DNA of 10,732 nt from CBDVAK01 sp965371945 (GCA_965371945.1 CBDVAK010000108.1:1-10732), one strand, 5' to 3'; positions 1 through 6,374 are shown, counted from the first letter of the stretch. The notes: generated by a model not told the origin, from the sequence alone. Made by a program: numbers and translations.

Positions 1-80
1 ACGGCAAGATCATCCGCCCCAGCGCCAACTATGTTGGCTCCGAGAATCGCAATTATGTCGATATCGGTGAGCGCTCCTAA
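1..80 (+). CDS. prpC: 2-methylcitrate synthase, C-terminal end only (partial)
   Basis: Only the last 25 codons and the TAA stop are inside the window; the reading frame begins at base 3. The visible tail contains KIIRPSANYVG followed by a short acidic and basic end. This closely matches the C-terminus I know from enterobacterial PrpC, a citrate synthase-family enzyme that condenses propionyl-CoA with oxaloacetate to give 2-methylcitrate. The RPSANY-type tail is also seen in ordinary citrate synthases, so the tail alone does not fully separate PrpC from GltA. The prpD gene directly downstream makes PrpC much the more likely reading. The gene lies on the same strand as prpD but is separated from it by 289 bases, which is long for neighbours in one operon. 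Confidence 0.85.
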   Translation, partial: GKIIRPSANYVGSENRNYVDIGERS

Positions 81-140
81 GGCGTTGCCGGACCCAAGAC
101 CGCAATTTCTCAATAACCCGAGGCAATGCGGGTGCGGGCA

Positions 141-250
141 GCGCCTTCCAGGACACGCCGTAAATACATCCCTGTAGGCTCGACAGCGGCTTGCCGCGCT
201 GCGCAATCCTGCTACGCTCGCAAGACCAGGGTTCGCCGTCCCTGGCCAAC
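141..250. repeat. Dispersed intergenic repeat-like element with hairpins
   Basis: The prpC-prpD gap (81-369) has no credible gene. Its centre begins with a motif around 143-182, GACACGCCGTAAATACATCC followed by CTGTAGGCTCG, then two short inverted repeats. These are CAGCG/CGCTG at 184-201 and a perfect six-base CCAGGG/CCCTGG at 226-245 with an eight-base loop. From memory, very similar blocks recur between genes in many GC-rich gammaproteobacterial genomes, and the minus strand of them is often mis-called as small proteins. That recognition is not a database result, and only one copy lies in this window. Boundaries are approximate. The rest of the gap (81-140 and 251-360) shows no feature that I can name. 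Confidence 0.5.
226..245. other. Hairpin between prpC and prpD
   Basis: CCAGGG at 226-231 is perfectly complementary to CCCTGG at 240-245 around the loop TTCGCCGT. No run of T follows, so it is not a standard intrinsic terminator. It is more likely a structural part of the surrounding repeat. In a read-through prpC-prpD transcript it could stabilise or separate the two messages, but that is inference. Confidence 0.45.
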
Positions 251-369
251 CCGCTCGGCGGCATGCGCCTCGCCCCTGCCGCTGACGGTCCCGCAAGGCG
301 CCACCCACACCCACCTCACGACCGCCAACGCCCCGGATTATTGAGCAGCTACCCAAGACCGAGGAAAAT

Positions 370-1821
370 ATGTCCACACACGATATCCGTTCCGCACAGC
401 GCCCCACTTTCGACCGGGTGATCACCGACATTGTCGACTATGTCGTCGACTACGATGTCAGCGTCAGCCGAGTAGCGATGCAGACCGCGCGCCATTGTTT
501 GATGGACACCCTGGGTTGCGGTTTGCTGGCGCTCAACTACCCGGCCTGCACCAAATTGCTGGGTCCTGTGGTTCCGGGCGCCGGTCTGCCGGGCGGCGCC
601 CGCGTACCGGGAACCTGCCACGAGCTCGACCCGGTGACCGCCGCGTTCAACATCGGCGCCATCATCCGCTGGCTGGACTTCAACGATACCTGGCTGGCTG
701 CCGAATGGGGTCACCCATCCGACAATCTGGGCGGCATCCTGGCCTTGGCTGACTATCTCAGCCGCCGTAATGTGGCAACCGGCAAGGCGGCGGTGTCGAT
801 GCGGCAAGTGCTCGAGGCCATGATCAAGGCGCACGAGATTCAGGGCGTTATCGCACTGCAGAATGCATTCAACAGAGTGGGGCTTGATCACGTCATGCTG
901 GTACGGATCGCCACTACCGCGGTGGCGGCCGGCATGCTGGGCCTGAGCGCAGAGGAGTGCGCCAATGCCGTCTCCCACGCCTGGATTGACGGCTGTGCGC
1001 TGCGCACCTACCGACATGCCCCCAACACCGGCTCGCGCAAGAGTTGGGCGGCCGGCGATGCCACCAGTCGCGGCGTGCGTCTGGCATTGATTGCGGCGCG
1101 TGGGGAAATGGGCTACCCGTCGGCGATCACCGCCCCGGTGTGGGGCTTCCAGGATGTGTTGTTCAAGGGCAAGTCGCTTGCCTTCAGCCAGGGCTATGGC
1201 ACCTACGTGATGGAGAACGTGCTGTTCAAGCTTTCATTCCCGGCTGAATTTCACGCCCAGACCGCGGTGGAAGCCGCAGTAGCATTGCACCCGCAGATCC
1301 GCGACCGAATCGAGCAAGTCGAACGCATCGTTATCGAGACCCAGGAATCGGCACTGCGTATCATCGACAAGACCGGGCCGCTCGACAACCCGGCCGACCG
1401 CGATCACTGCATCCAATACATGGTGGCGGTAGCCCTGATCAAGGGTGGCCTGACGGCGGATGACTACGAAGACGCAGTGGCCCTCGACCCGCGCGTCGAC
1501 CGTTTGCGCAGCAAGATGGAAGTGGTCGAGAACGAGCGTTTCAGCCGTGAATATCTGCAGGCCGACAAGCGTGCCATAGGTAATTCCGTGCAGGTTCATT
1601 TCAGCGATGGCAGCAGCACCGGGAAAGTATCGCTGGACTATCCGATCGGCCACCGGCGCCGGCGCGAGGAAGGAATTCCGGTGCTGGAAGCCAAGTTCCG
1701 CTGCAACATCGCCACTATCCTGTCACCCAGGCAATGTGGTGCACTCGGTGATCTGTGTTCCGATCAGGCCACTCTGGAGGCCACCCCGGTGCACGAGTTC
1801 ATGGCACTGATGACGCTCTAG
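370..1821 (+). CDS. prpD: 2-methylcitrate dehydratase PrpD
   Basis: This 483-residue protein matches the length and most of the sequence that I know of enterobacterial PrpD, a member of the MmgE/PrpD family. It dehydrates 2-methylcitrate to 2-methyl-cis-aconitate in the cytoplasmic methylcitrate cycle that turns propionyl-CoA into pyruvate and succinate. Family hallmarks are intact: RWLDFNDTWLAAEWGHPSDN at about residues 100-119, the TYRHAPNTGSRKSWAAGDAT block at about 213-232, a FPAEFHAQTAVEAA segment, and PADRDHCIQYMVA further on. The ATG at 370 is preceded by GAGG at 361-364 with a five-base spacer, and the N-terminus (PTFDRVITDIVDY) aligns with the family start. No acnD/prpF pair is visible, so the pathway here appears to use the iron-sulphur-free PrpD route. 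No separate promoter was recognised in the gap upstream. Confidence 0.97.
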   Translation: MSTHDIRSAQRPTFDRVITDIVDYVVDYDVSVSRVAMQTARHCLMDTLGCGLLALNYPACTKLLGPVVPGAGLPGGARVPGTCHELDPVTAAFNIGAIIRWLDFNDTWLAAEWGHPSDNLGGILALADYLSRRNVATGKAAVSMRQVLEAMIKAHEIQGVIALQNAFNRVGLDHVMLVRIATTAVAAGMLGLSAEECANAVSHAWIDGCALRTYRHAPNTGSRKSWAAGDATSRGVRLALIAARGEMGYPSAITAPVWGFQDVLFKGKSLAFSQGYGTYVMENVLFKLSFPAEFHAQTAVEAAVALHPQIRDRIEQVERIVIETQESALRIIDKTGPLDNPADRDHCIQYMVAVALIKGGLTADDYEDAVALDPRVDRLRSKMEVVENERFSREYLQADKRAIGNSVQVHFSDGSSTGKVSLDYPIGHRRRREEGIPVLEAKFRCNIATILSPRQCGALGDLCSDQATLEATPVHEFMALMTL

Positions 1822-1847
1822 GGGATAGCGCCCCGCATTTCGCCGGC

Positions 1848-1876
1848 GAGACACCCGTGCGGGCATGGCGTATCAT
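1848..1876 (+). promoter_or_regulatory. Weak candidate sigma-70 promoter for rsmG-parA-parB
   Basis: GAGACA at 1848-1853 and TATCAT at 1871-1876 are separated by 17 bases. The -10 box matches the consensus at five of six positions, the -35 box at four. It sits in the only gap (1822-1902) between prpD and rsmG, so it could let the rsmG-parA-parB group be expressed independently of the prp genes. The expected start near 1883 would leave a leader of about 20 bases. The match is modest and could be chance. Confidence 0.3.
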
Positions 1877-1902
1877 GCCGCCGCCACGCGGAGGCGGATA
1901 CG
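1869..1902. promoter_or_regulatory. Inverted repeat abutting the rsmG start codon
   Basis: CGTATC at 1869-1874 is the exact complement of GATACG at 1897-1902, and the right arm ends one base before the rsmG ATG. Inside it, CGCC (1879-1882 or 1882-1885) can pair with GGCG at 1893-1896, directly continuing the right arm. The Shine-Dalgarno GGAGG (1890-1894) is partly in this inner stem. In a transcript reading through from prpD, the structure would limit ribosome access. It also overlaps the candidate -10 box. Function is inferred only. Confidence 0.4.
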
Positions 1903-2538
1903 ATGTGCATACGGCAGGCGATCGCCGAGGGCGCGGCACGGATGGCATGCGTGCTCGACCCGGCCCAGACAGCGCGGCTGGCCGCCTATCTGGAGCTGAT
2001 GTCCCGCTGGAACCGGGTCTACAATCTGACCGCGGTGCGCGAGGTCCGGGAGATGGTGCCGCGACACATACTCGACAGCCTCGCGGTGGCTGCCAGCCTG
2101 CACGGTAATCAGGTGCTCGACGTGGGTACCGGCGCCGGGCTTCCGGGGATACCGTTGGCGGTGGCTTGTCCGCAGCGGGCATTCGTGCTTCTTGACAGCA
2201 ACACCAAGCGTACCCGGTTTCTGACTCAGGCCAAGGCCGAACTGGGTCTGGACAACATCACCATCGAGACTGCCGCAGTGCAGGATTACCAGCCCCGGCA
2301 GCGATTTTCGGTGATCGTCAGCCGCGCATTCGCGGCGCCTGGAAAACTGGTTGCTTTGGTTGGGCACCTGCTCGACGAAGGCGGGAGCGTGCTGGCCATG
2401 CAGGGACGCTACGATTGCGGCTGGCGGGAAGCCATACCGACAGGTTACAGTCTGACCCGGGTCGATGAGTTGTCGGTACCGGGCCAATCATCTGCGCGAC
2501 ACCTGCTGCAGATCCGCCGCGGCACGAAGCACCCATGA
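1903..2538 (+). CDS. rsmG: 16S rRNA (guanine527-N7)-methyltransferase RsmG (GidB)
   Basis: A 211-residue SAM-dependent methyltransferase that modifies G527 (E. coli numbering) in the 530 loop of 16S rRNA. The glycine-rich SAM-binding motif DVGTGAGLPGIPL is at residues 73-85, preceded by the family signature WNRVYNLTAVRE (36-47) and RHILDSL (54-60). A VSRAF motif follows at 139-143, and AMQGR at 165-169 stands where relatives have ALKG. The length is close to the E. coli protein (207). The ATG at 1903 has GGAGG at 1890-1894 with an eight-base spacer, and the N-terminus lines up with the family; an internal ATG at 1942 would lose conserved helix. The gene normally follows mnmG, but prpD is upstream here. 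Its TGA overlaps the Shine-Dalgarno sequence of parA, suggesting co-translation. Confidence 0.96.
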   Translation: MCIRQAIAEGAARMACVLDPAQTARLAAYLELMSRWNRVYNLTAVREVREMVPRHILDSLAVAASLHGNQVLDVGTGAGLPGIPLAVACPQRAFVLLDSNTKRTRFLTQAKAELGLDNITIETAAVQDYQPRQRFSVIVSRAFAAPGKLVALVGHLLDEGGSVLAMQGRYDCGWREAIPTGYSLTRVDELSVPGQSSARHLLQIRRGTKHP

Positions 2539-2545
2539 GGCAGCT

Positions 2546-3334
2546 ATGACGAAGGCACGGGTCATCGCGGTGGCCAATCAAAAAGGTGGGGTCGGCAAGA
2601 CCACGACGGCGGTCAATCTGGCTGCCGCCATGGCGGCAGCCGGGCAACGGGTCGCGCTCGTGGATCTCGATCCGCAGGGTAACGCCACCATGGGCTGCGG
2701 TATCGAAAAGCGCGACATCAGCCGTGGCAGCTATGAAGTGCTGACCCGACATTGCCAGTTTGCCGATGCACTGGTTCACCAACAGAAGATCCCCCTGCAC
2801 GTGCTGCCGGCCAATGCGGATCTGACCGCGGCAGAGGTGGAACTGCTCGAAGGCGACGGCCAGCACCGGCTCAGTGAGGTTCTGGTTGGGCAGCGCGAAC
2901 GCTTCGACCTGATCTTTGTCGATTGTCCTCCGTCGCTGAACATGCTGACGGTCAATGCGTTGGTGGCGGCCACTGACCTGGTGATCCCGATCCAGTGCGA
3001 ATACTATGCACTGGAGGGTTTGTCAGCGTTGCTGGATACGGTGGAGCGAATCAGGCGCACGCTCAATCCGAATCTGCGTATCGAGGGCCTGTTGCGCACC
3101 ATGTTCGACTCCCGCAACCGGCTTGCCAACGAGGTATCCGATCAGCTGACCCGGCATTTCGGCAAACACGTCTACGAGACCGTGGTGCCACGCAACGTGC
3201 GTTTGGCCGAGGCCCCGAGCTATGGCTTGCCGGTGACCTTGTACGACCGCGGGTCGCGGGGCGCACGCGCCTATCACGCCTTGGCGAGAGAAATCCTGCA
3301 TCGGTCGGGCGGCAGCCGTGCCGCGGCCGGCTGA
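2546..3334 (+). CDS. parA: Chromosome-partitioning ATPase ParA (Soj)
   Basis: A 262-residue ParA/MinD-type ATPase. The deviant Walker A motif KGGVGKTT lies at residues 13-20 with the signature lysine at 13 and the catalytic-site lysine at 18. DLDPQGN (40-46) is the A' motif and FDLIFVDCPPS (120-130) is Walker B. The protein forms ATP-dependent DNA-bound dimers and works with ParB to segregate the origin region. It is of the short, chromosomal type, without the N-terminal DNA-binding domain of plasmid ParAs. The ATG at 2546 is chosen because GAGG at 2537-2540 is five bases upstream and the MTKARVIAVANQKGG start is typical. The same frame is open further upstream to 2465, but that extension lies over rsmG and has no family likeness. 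It is followed by parB after 14 bases. Confidence 0.96.
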   Translation: MTKARVIAVANQKGGVGKTTTAVNLAAAMAAAGQRVALVDLDPQGNATMGCGIEKRDISRGSYEVLTRHCQFADALVHQQKIPLHVLPANADLTAAEVELLEGDGQHRLSEVLVGQRERFDLIFVDCPPSLNMLTVNALVAATDLVIPIQCEYYALEGLSALLDTVERIRRTLNPNLRIEGLLRTMFDSRNRLANEVSDQLTRHFGKHVYETVVPRNVRLAEAPSYGLPVTLYDRGSRGARAYHALAREILHRSGGSRAAAG

Positions 3335-3348
3335 GGGGGGGCTGGCGG

Positions 3349-4203
3349 ATGGCGAAACGAGGGGGATTGGGGCGTGGACTGGACGCCTTGCTGGGTGTCG
3401 GTGAAGAGCGGGAAGTCCAATCGCATCACGGCGAACTGGTGAGCCTGCCGATCGATCTGCTCGAACGCAGCAGGTTTCAGCCGCGCAGCGACATGCGCCA
3501 GGATACGTTGCAGGAGCTGGCCGAGTCGATCACCGCACAGGGTATCGTGCAGCCCATCGTGGTACGGCCGCTGGAGGCAGGACGTTACGAGATCGTGGCG
3601 GGAGAGCGGCGTTGGCGTGCCGCTCAGTTGGCCGGGCTCGAGCAGGTCCCGGCATTGGTGCGGGTGTTGCCGGACCGGGCCGCCATGGCGGTGGCCTTGA
3701 TCGAGAATATTCAGCGCGAGGATCTCAACCCGCTGGAGGAAGCGACCGCATTGCAGCGGCTGGTCGATGAGTTCCAGCTTACTCACCAACAGATAGCCGA
3801 GGCTGTCGGTCGTTCCCGGGCCGCGGTCAGCAATCTGCTGCGGTTGCTCGATCTGACGGCATCCGTGCAGGAAATGCTGCGTGACCGGCGGCTGGAAATG
3901 GGACATGCACGTGCATTGCTACCGCTCGGCGAGACCCTGCAGCGGGAGGCAGCCGGGCAGGTCGTGCTGCGTGGCTTGTCGGTACGTGAGACCGAGCTGC
4001 TGGTGCGCGACCTGCAGAGGCCCGCCCGCCCATCGGCCGTGAGCTCTTCGATGGACCCGGATATTCGCCGCTTGCAGGACAGCCTGTGCGAGCGGCTGGG
4101 GGCCAGGGTTCTGCTTCGGCACCGTGCCAGCGGCAAGGGAACCGTGGTCATTCACTACGGCAGCGTCGATGAGCTGGATGGCATTCTCGAACATCTGAAG
4201 TAG
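3349..4203 (+). CDS. parB: Chromosome-partitioning protein ParB (Spo0J)
   Basis: A 284-residue ParB, the CTP-binding clamp that loads at parS sites and spreads on DNA near the origin. The N-terminal KRGGLGRGLDALLG (3-16) is the usual ParA-stimulating peptide. The ParB/Srx domain follows, with GERRWRAA at 85-92 and ENIQREDLNP at 119-128, both part of the CTP-binding pocket. A helix-turn-helix follows at about 144-166 (LTHQQIAEAVGRSRAAVSNLLRL). The C-terminal dimerisation domain covers about 235-284. The ATG at 3349 follows a G-rich Shine-Dalgarno (GAGGGGGG, 3333-3340) that overlaps the parA stop codon. The frame continues upstream inside parA, but that part does not resemble ParB. No parS site was seen in the window. 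Confidence 0.96.
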   Translation: MAKRGGLGRGLDALLGVGEEREVQSHHGELVSLPIDLLERSRFQPRSDMRQDTLQELAESITAQGIVQPIVVRPLEAGRYEIVAGERRWRAAQLAGLEQVPALVRVLPDRAAMAVALIENIQREDLNPLEEATALQRLVDEFQLTHQQIAEAVGRSRAAVSNLLRLLDLTASVQEMLRDRRLEMGHARALLPLGETLQREAAGQVVLRGLSVRETELLVRDLQRPARPSAVSSSMDPDIRRLQDSLCERLGARVLLRHRASGKGTVVIHYGSVDELDGILEHLK

Positions 4204-4223
4204 CCGGCGGGCGGCTGTGCCGG
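4204..4223 (+). terminator. Weak hairpin after parB
   Basis: CCGGC at 4204-4208 can pair with GCCGG at 4219-4223 across a ten-base loop, immediately after the parB stop codon. There is no T tract after it, so intrinsic termination is doubtful. It could mark the 3' end of the rsmG-parA-parB message before the separate atp promoter at 4231. Confidence 0.2.
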
Positions 4224-4230
4224 GGCGTCG

Positions 4231-4259
4231 TTGACCCTGCAAGAACCTTCTAATATACT
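4231..4259 (+). promoter_or_regulatory. Sigma-70 promoter of the ATP synthase operon
   Basis: TTGACC at 4231-4236 and TATACT at 4254-4259 are each five of six to consensus and are separated by the ideal 17 bases. The expected transcription start is near 4266. It lies in the 142-base gap between parB and the atpI ATG, where atp operon promoters are usually placed. This is the best promoter match in the window and would give the operon its own strong transcription independent of parAB. Confidence 0.75.
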
Positions 4260-4345
4260 CCGCGCTCTGCCGCTGTGGGACGACTTCGGGGCCCTCTGTG
4301 TCAGTGCTCACCGCAGCATCGTCTGCGAGCGGGAAAGAGAGCGGT

Positions 4346-4717
4346 ATGGGGAGCGGCGGGTGGATCGCGAAGCGCATCCTGCTGGGGCAGACTCTGGTAA
4401 CTTTGGTGGGCGTCATGGTGGCATACCTGGCGGTCGGCGGGCAGGCTGCCTGGTCCGCGATGCTGGGGGGCGCGATCGCGCTGGCGACTACTGGCTGGTT
4501 TGCCCTGAGGGTGTTCGCGAAGGGGCCGGATGCTCCGCTGAAACAGGTGGTGCGGGCTTTCTACGCAGGGGAAGTACAGAAGCTGCTGCTGACGGCGCTG
4601 CTGTTCTACCTGGTGATTCGCTGGGCACAGGCCAGTTTCCTGCCGCTGCTGCTGACTTATATGGGTGCTTTGCTGGTTTACTGGTTGATACTGCCTTTCT
4701 CGCAGGAGTCTCGGTGA
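4346..4717 (+). CDS. atpI: ATP synthase subunit I (assembly/accessory protein)
   Basis: A 123-residue membrane protein with four likely transmembrane segments at about residues 11-30, 35-55, 77-93 and 97-117. Family pattern and position as first gene of the atp operon identify it as AtpI, an accessory protein that assists c-ring assembly and is not part of the mature enzyme. The ATG at 4346 is chosen: GAGAG at 4337-4341 is close upstream, and the ten residues before the first helix match the short N-terminus of relatives such as E. coli AtpI (126 residues). An in-frame GTG at 4298 would add 16 residues rich in Ser, Ala and Gly but has only a poor Shine-Dalgarno, so it is second choice. The stop is seven bases before atpB. 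Confidence 0.85.
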   Translation: MGSGGWIAKRILLGQTLVTLVGVMVAYLAVGGQAAWSAMLGGAIALATTGWFALRVFAKGPDAPLKQVVRAFYAGEVQKLLLTALLFYLVIRWAQASFLPLLLTYMGALLVYWLILPFSQESR

Positions 4718-4724
4718 CGGAACA

Positions 4725-5483
4725 ATGAGTGCAAGTCCGACCGAATATATCGTCCACCATCTCACCAACCTGTCGACTGGCGAGGGGTTCTACACCGTCC
4801 ACTGGGATACGCTGTTTTTCTCCGCGGCCCTGGGCATCGTGTTCTACACCATCTTCCGCAGAGCGGCCGTGCGGGCCAGTGCCGGGGTACCGGGTCAGCT
4901 GCAGAACTTTGCCGAACTTATGGTCGAGTTCGTCGATACCCAGGTCAAAGACAGTTTTCACGGCCGCAACGAACTGATCGCGCCACTGGCGCTGACCATA
5001 TTCTGCTGGGTATTTCTGTGGAACCTGATGGATCTGGTGCCGGTCGATCTGCTGCCTGCGGTGGCGACGTGGTTCGGCATCAAATATCTGCGTGTCGTGC
5101 CTTCCACCGATCTCAACTCCACTTTCGCGTTGTCACTTTCGGTTTTCGGTCTGATCATCTTCTACAGCATCAAGATCAAGGGCTGGGCCGGGTTTGCCAA
5201 GGAGCTGGCGTATCAGCCATTTGGCCCCAAGCTGCTACCCGTCAACCTGGTGCTGAAGCTGGTCGAGGAGATCGCTAAACCAGTCTCATTGGCACTACGT
5301 TTGTTCGGCAACCTGTATGCGGGTGAGTTGATATTCATACTCATCGCGCTGCTGCCCTGGTGGCTGCAGTTCCTGCTCGGTTGGCCGTGGGCGGTCTTTC
5401 ACCTTCTCATCATCACGCTGCAGGCATTCATTTTCATGGTGCTGACCATCGTGTATCTGAGTATGGCGCACGAGGATCACTGA
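4725..5483 (+). CDS. atpB: F1Fo ATP synthase subunit a
   Basis: A 252-residue integral membrane stator subunit that forms the two proton half-channels against the c-ring. The strongly conserved segment PVSLALRLFGNLYAGELIF (186-204) contains the essential arginine, here R192, equivalent to E. coli R210. E201, H226 and Q233 match E. coli E219, H245 and Q252, which line the proton path. Five or so hydrophobic helices are visible, and the C-terminus FIFMVLTIVYLSMAHEDH is nearly that of E. coli. The protein is somewhat shorter than the E. coli protein. The ATG at 4725 has only a weak Shine-Dalgarno (GGAA, 4719-4722), and its closeness to atpI suggests translational coupling. Confidence 0.97.
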   Translation: MSASPTEYIVHHLTNLSTGEGFYTVHWDTLFFSAALGIVFYTIFRRAAVRASAGVPGQLQNFAELMVEFVDTQVKDSFHGRNELIAPLALTIFCWVFLWNLMDLVPVDLLPAVATWFGIKYLRVVPSTDLNSTFALSLSVFGLIIFYSIKIKGWAGFAKELAYQPFGPKLLPVNLVLKLVEEIAKPVSLALRLFGNLYAGELIFILIALLPWWLQFLLGWPWAVFHLLIITLQAFIFMVLTIVYLSMAHEDH

Positions 5484-5547
5484 TCTCGCGAATTTCTGCG
5501 TCTTTGTCGATTCAACTTCAACACCTCGTTCCGTAAAGGGAGGAAAC
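5484..5547 (+). promoter_or_regulatory. atpE translation-initiation region
   Basis: This 64-base gap is richer in T and A than its surroundings (for example AATTTCTGCGTCTTTGTCGA) and ends with a strong Shine-Dalgarno AAGGGAGG at 5536-5543, four bases before the atpE ATG. In E. coli a U-rich leader upstream of atpE raises its translation to supply the multi-copy c subunit. The same role here is inferred from position and composition. No promoter or hairpin terminator was recognised in it. Confidence 0.4.
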
Positions 5548-5835
5548 ATGGAAATCGCAATGCTGATCGCCGATGTACAGGGTCTGACCGCTGTTGCCGT
5601 CGGTATCATTCTGGGTATGGGTGCGATGGGAACAGCCATCGGTTTTGGCCTGTTGGGAGGCCGCTTTCTGGAGGGCGCCGCTCGTCAGCCGGAAATGGTT
5701 CCCATGCTGCAGGTGAAGATGTTTATCGTCGCCGGTCTGCTCGATGCCGTGACCATGATCGGTGTCGGGCTGGCGCTGTTCTTCACCTTCGCGAATCCGT
5801 TTGCTGACGCCGTGATCGCGGCTGCGGCCGGTTGA
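5548..5835 (+). CDS. atpE: F1Fo ATP synthase subunit c
   Basis: A 95-residue helical hairpin protein that forms the rotating proton-carrying ring in the membrane. Helix 1 runs about 12-35 with the glycine-rich GMGAMGTAIGFGLLGG, the polar loop contains RQP at 46-48, and helix 2 runs about 54-82. The ion-binding carboxylate is D66 in GLLDAVTMIGVG, equivalent to E. coli D61. The Gln and Ser/Thr ligands of sodium-binding c subunits are not at the corresponding places, so proton coupling is expected. It is longer than the 79-residue E. coli protein, with a few extra residues at the start and about ten at the end. I recall other gammaproteobacterial and betaproteobacterial c subunits of similar length. 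Confidence 0.97.
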   Translation: MEIAMLIADVQGLTAVAVGIILGMGAMGTAIGFGLLGGRFLEGAARQPEMVPMLQVKMFIVAGLLDAVTMIGVGLALFFTFANPFADAVIAAAAG

Positions 5836-5884
5836 TCGCAGCACCCGCCTGAACGTCAACATATCAAGGTGAGGGGGTCGCGAC

Positions 5885-6355
5885 GTGAGTATCAATATCA
5901 CGCTGCTGGGTCAGATGATCACGTTCAGCCTTCTGGTGTATTTCACCATGAAGAAGGTCTGGCCGCCGATCATGGCTGCCATGCAGGAGCGTCAAAAGCG
6001 TATAGCCGACGGACTTGCTGCTTCGGAACGGGGTGTTCGTGAGCAGGAGTTGGCGCAGGAAAGGTCTGCGCAGACGATCAAACAAGCCAAGCAACAAGCA
6101 TCCGAGCTGATCACACAGGCACAAAAGCGAGCTGCCGAAGTGATCGACGAGGCCAGGCAACAGGGACGTGACGAGGGCGAACGCCAGTTGGTGGCGGCCC
6201 GTGCCGAGATCGAGCAGGAAGCCAACCGCGCACGTGAACAGTTGCGTGACCAGGTGGCGGGTCTCGCCCTGGCGGGCGCGGGCAAAATCCTCAAGCGCGA
6301 AATCGATGCCAAGGCGCATGGAGATCTGCTCAAGGAGCTGGTTTCCGGGATCTGA
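5885..6355 (+). CDS. atpF: F1Fo ATP synthase subunit b
   Basis: A 156-residue peripheral-stalk subunit, identical in length to E. coli AtpF. It has a single N-terminal transmembrane helix (about residues 6-26, starting INITLLGQMITFSLLVYF). A long charged helix rich in Ala, Gln, Glu and Arg (about 30-140) follows, which dimerises and reaches up to the delta subunit. The start is a GTG at 5885, supported by AAGGTGAGG at 5866-5874 upstream and by exact family length. The next in-frame ATG (5915) would delete part of the membrane helix. It follows atpE by 49 bases and precedes atpH by 19. Confidence 0.96.
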   Translation: MSINITLLGQMITFSLLVYFTMKKVWPPIMAAMQERQKRIADGLAASERGVREQELAQERSAQTIKQAKQQASELITQAQKRAAEVIDEARQQGRDEGERQLVAARAEIEQEANRAREQLRDQVAGLALAGAGKILKREIDAKAHGDLLKELVSGI

Positions 6356-6374
6356 ACGGGACGGGACTACCGAC

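Noticed and set aside
10..344. Small open frames on both strands across the prpC-prpD gap
   Set aside because: They run through the repeat-like block and its hairpins, have no ribosome site of note, and give Arg/Pro/Ala-rich products without family features.
349..1017. 222-residue open frame on the minus strand
   Set aside because: It lies opposite prpD, whose protein is conserved along its whole length. The minus-strand product has no recognisable family features and is a GC-rich shadow frame.
2465..2545. Longer start for parA
   Set aside because: The added 27 residues are the out-of-frame end of rsmG. The ATG at 2546 has a Shine-Dalgarno and gives the usual ParA N-terminus.
2995..3348. 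Longer start for parB, adding 118 residues
   Set aside because: The extension overlaps parA in another frame and does not resemble ParB. The ATG at 3349 has a strong ribosome site.
6168..6374. Longer start for atpH, adding 69 residues
   Set aside because: The extension overlaps atpF in another frame; the family length is met exactly with the ATG at 6375.
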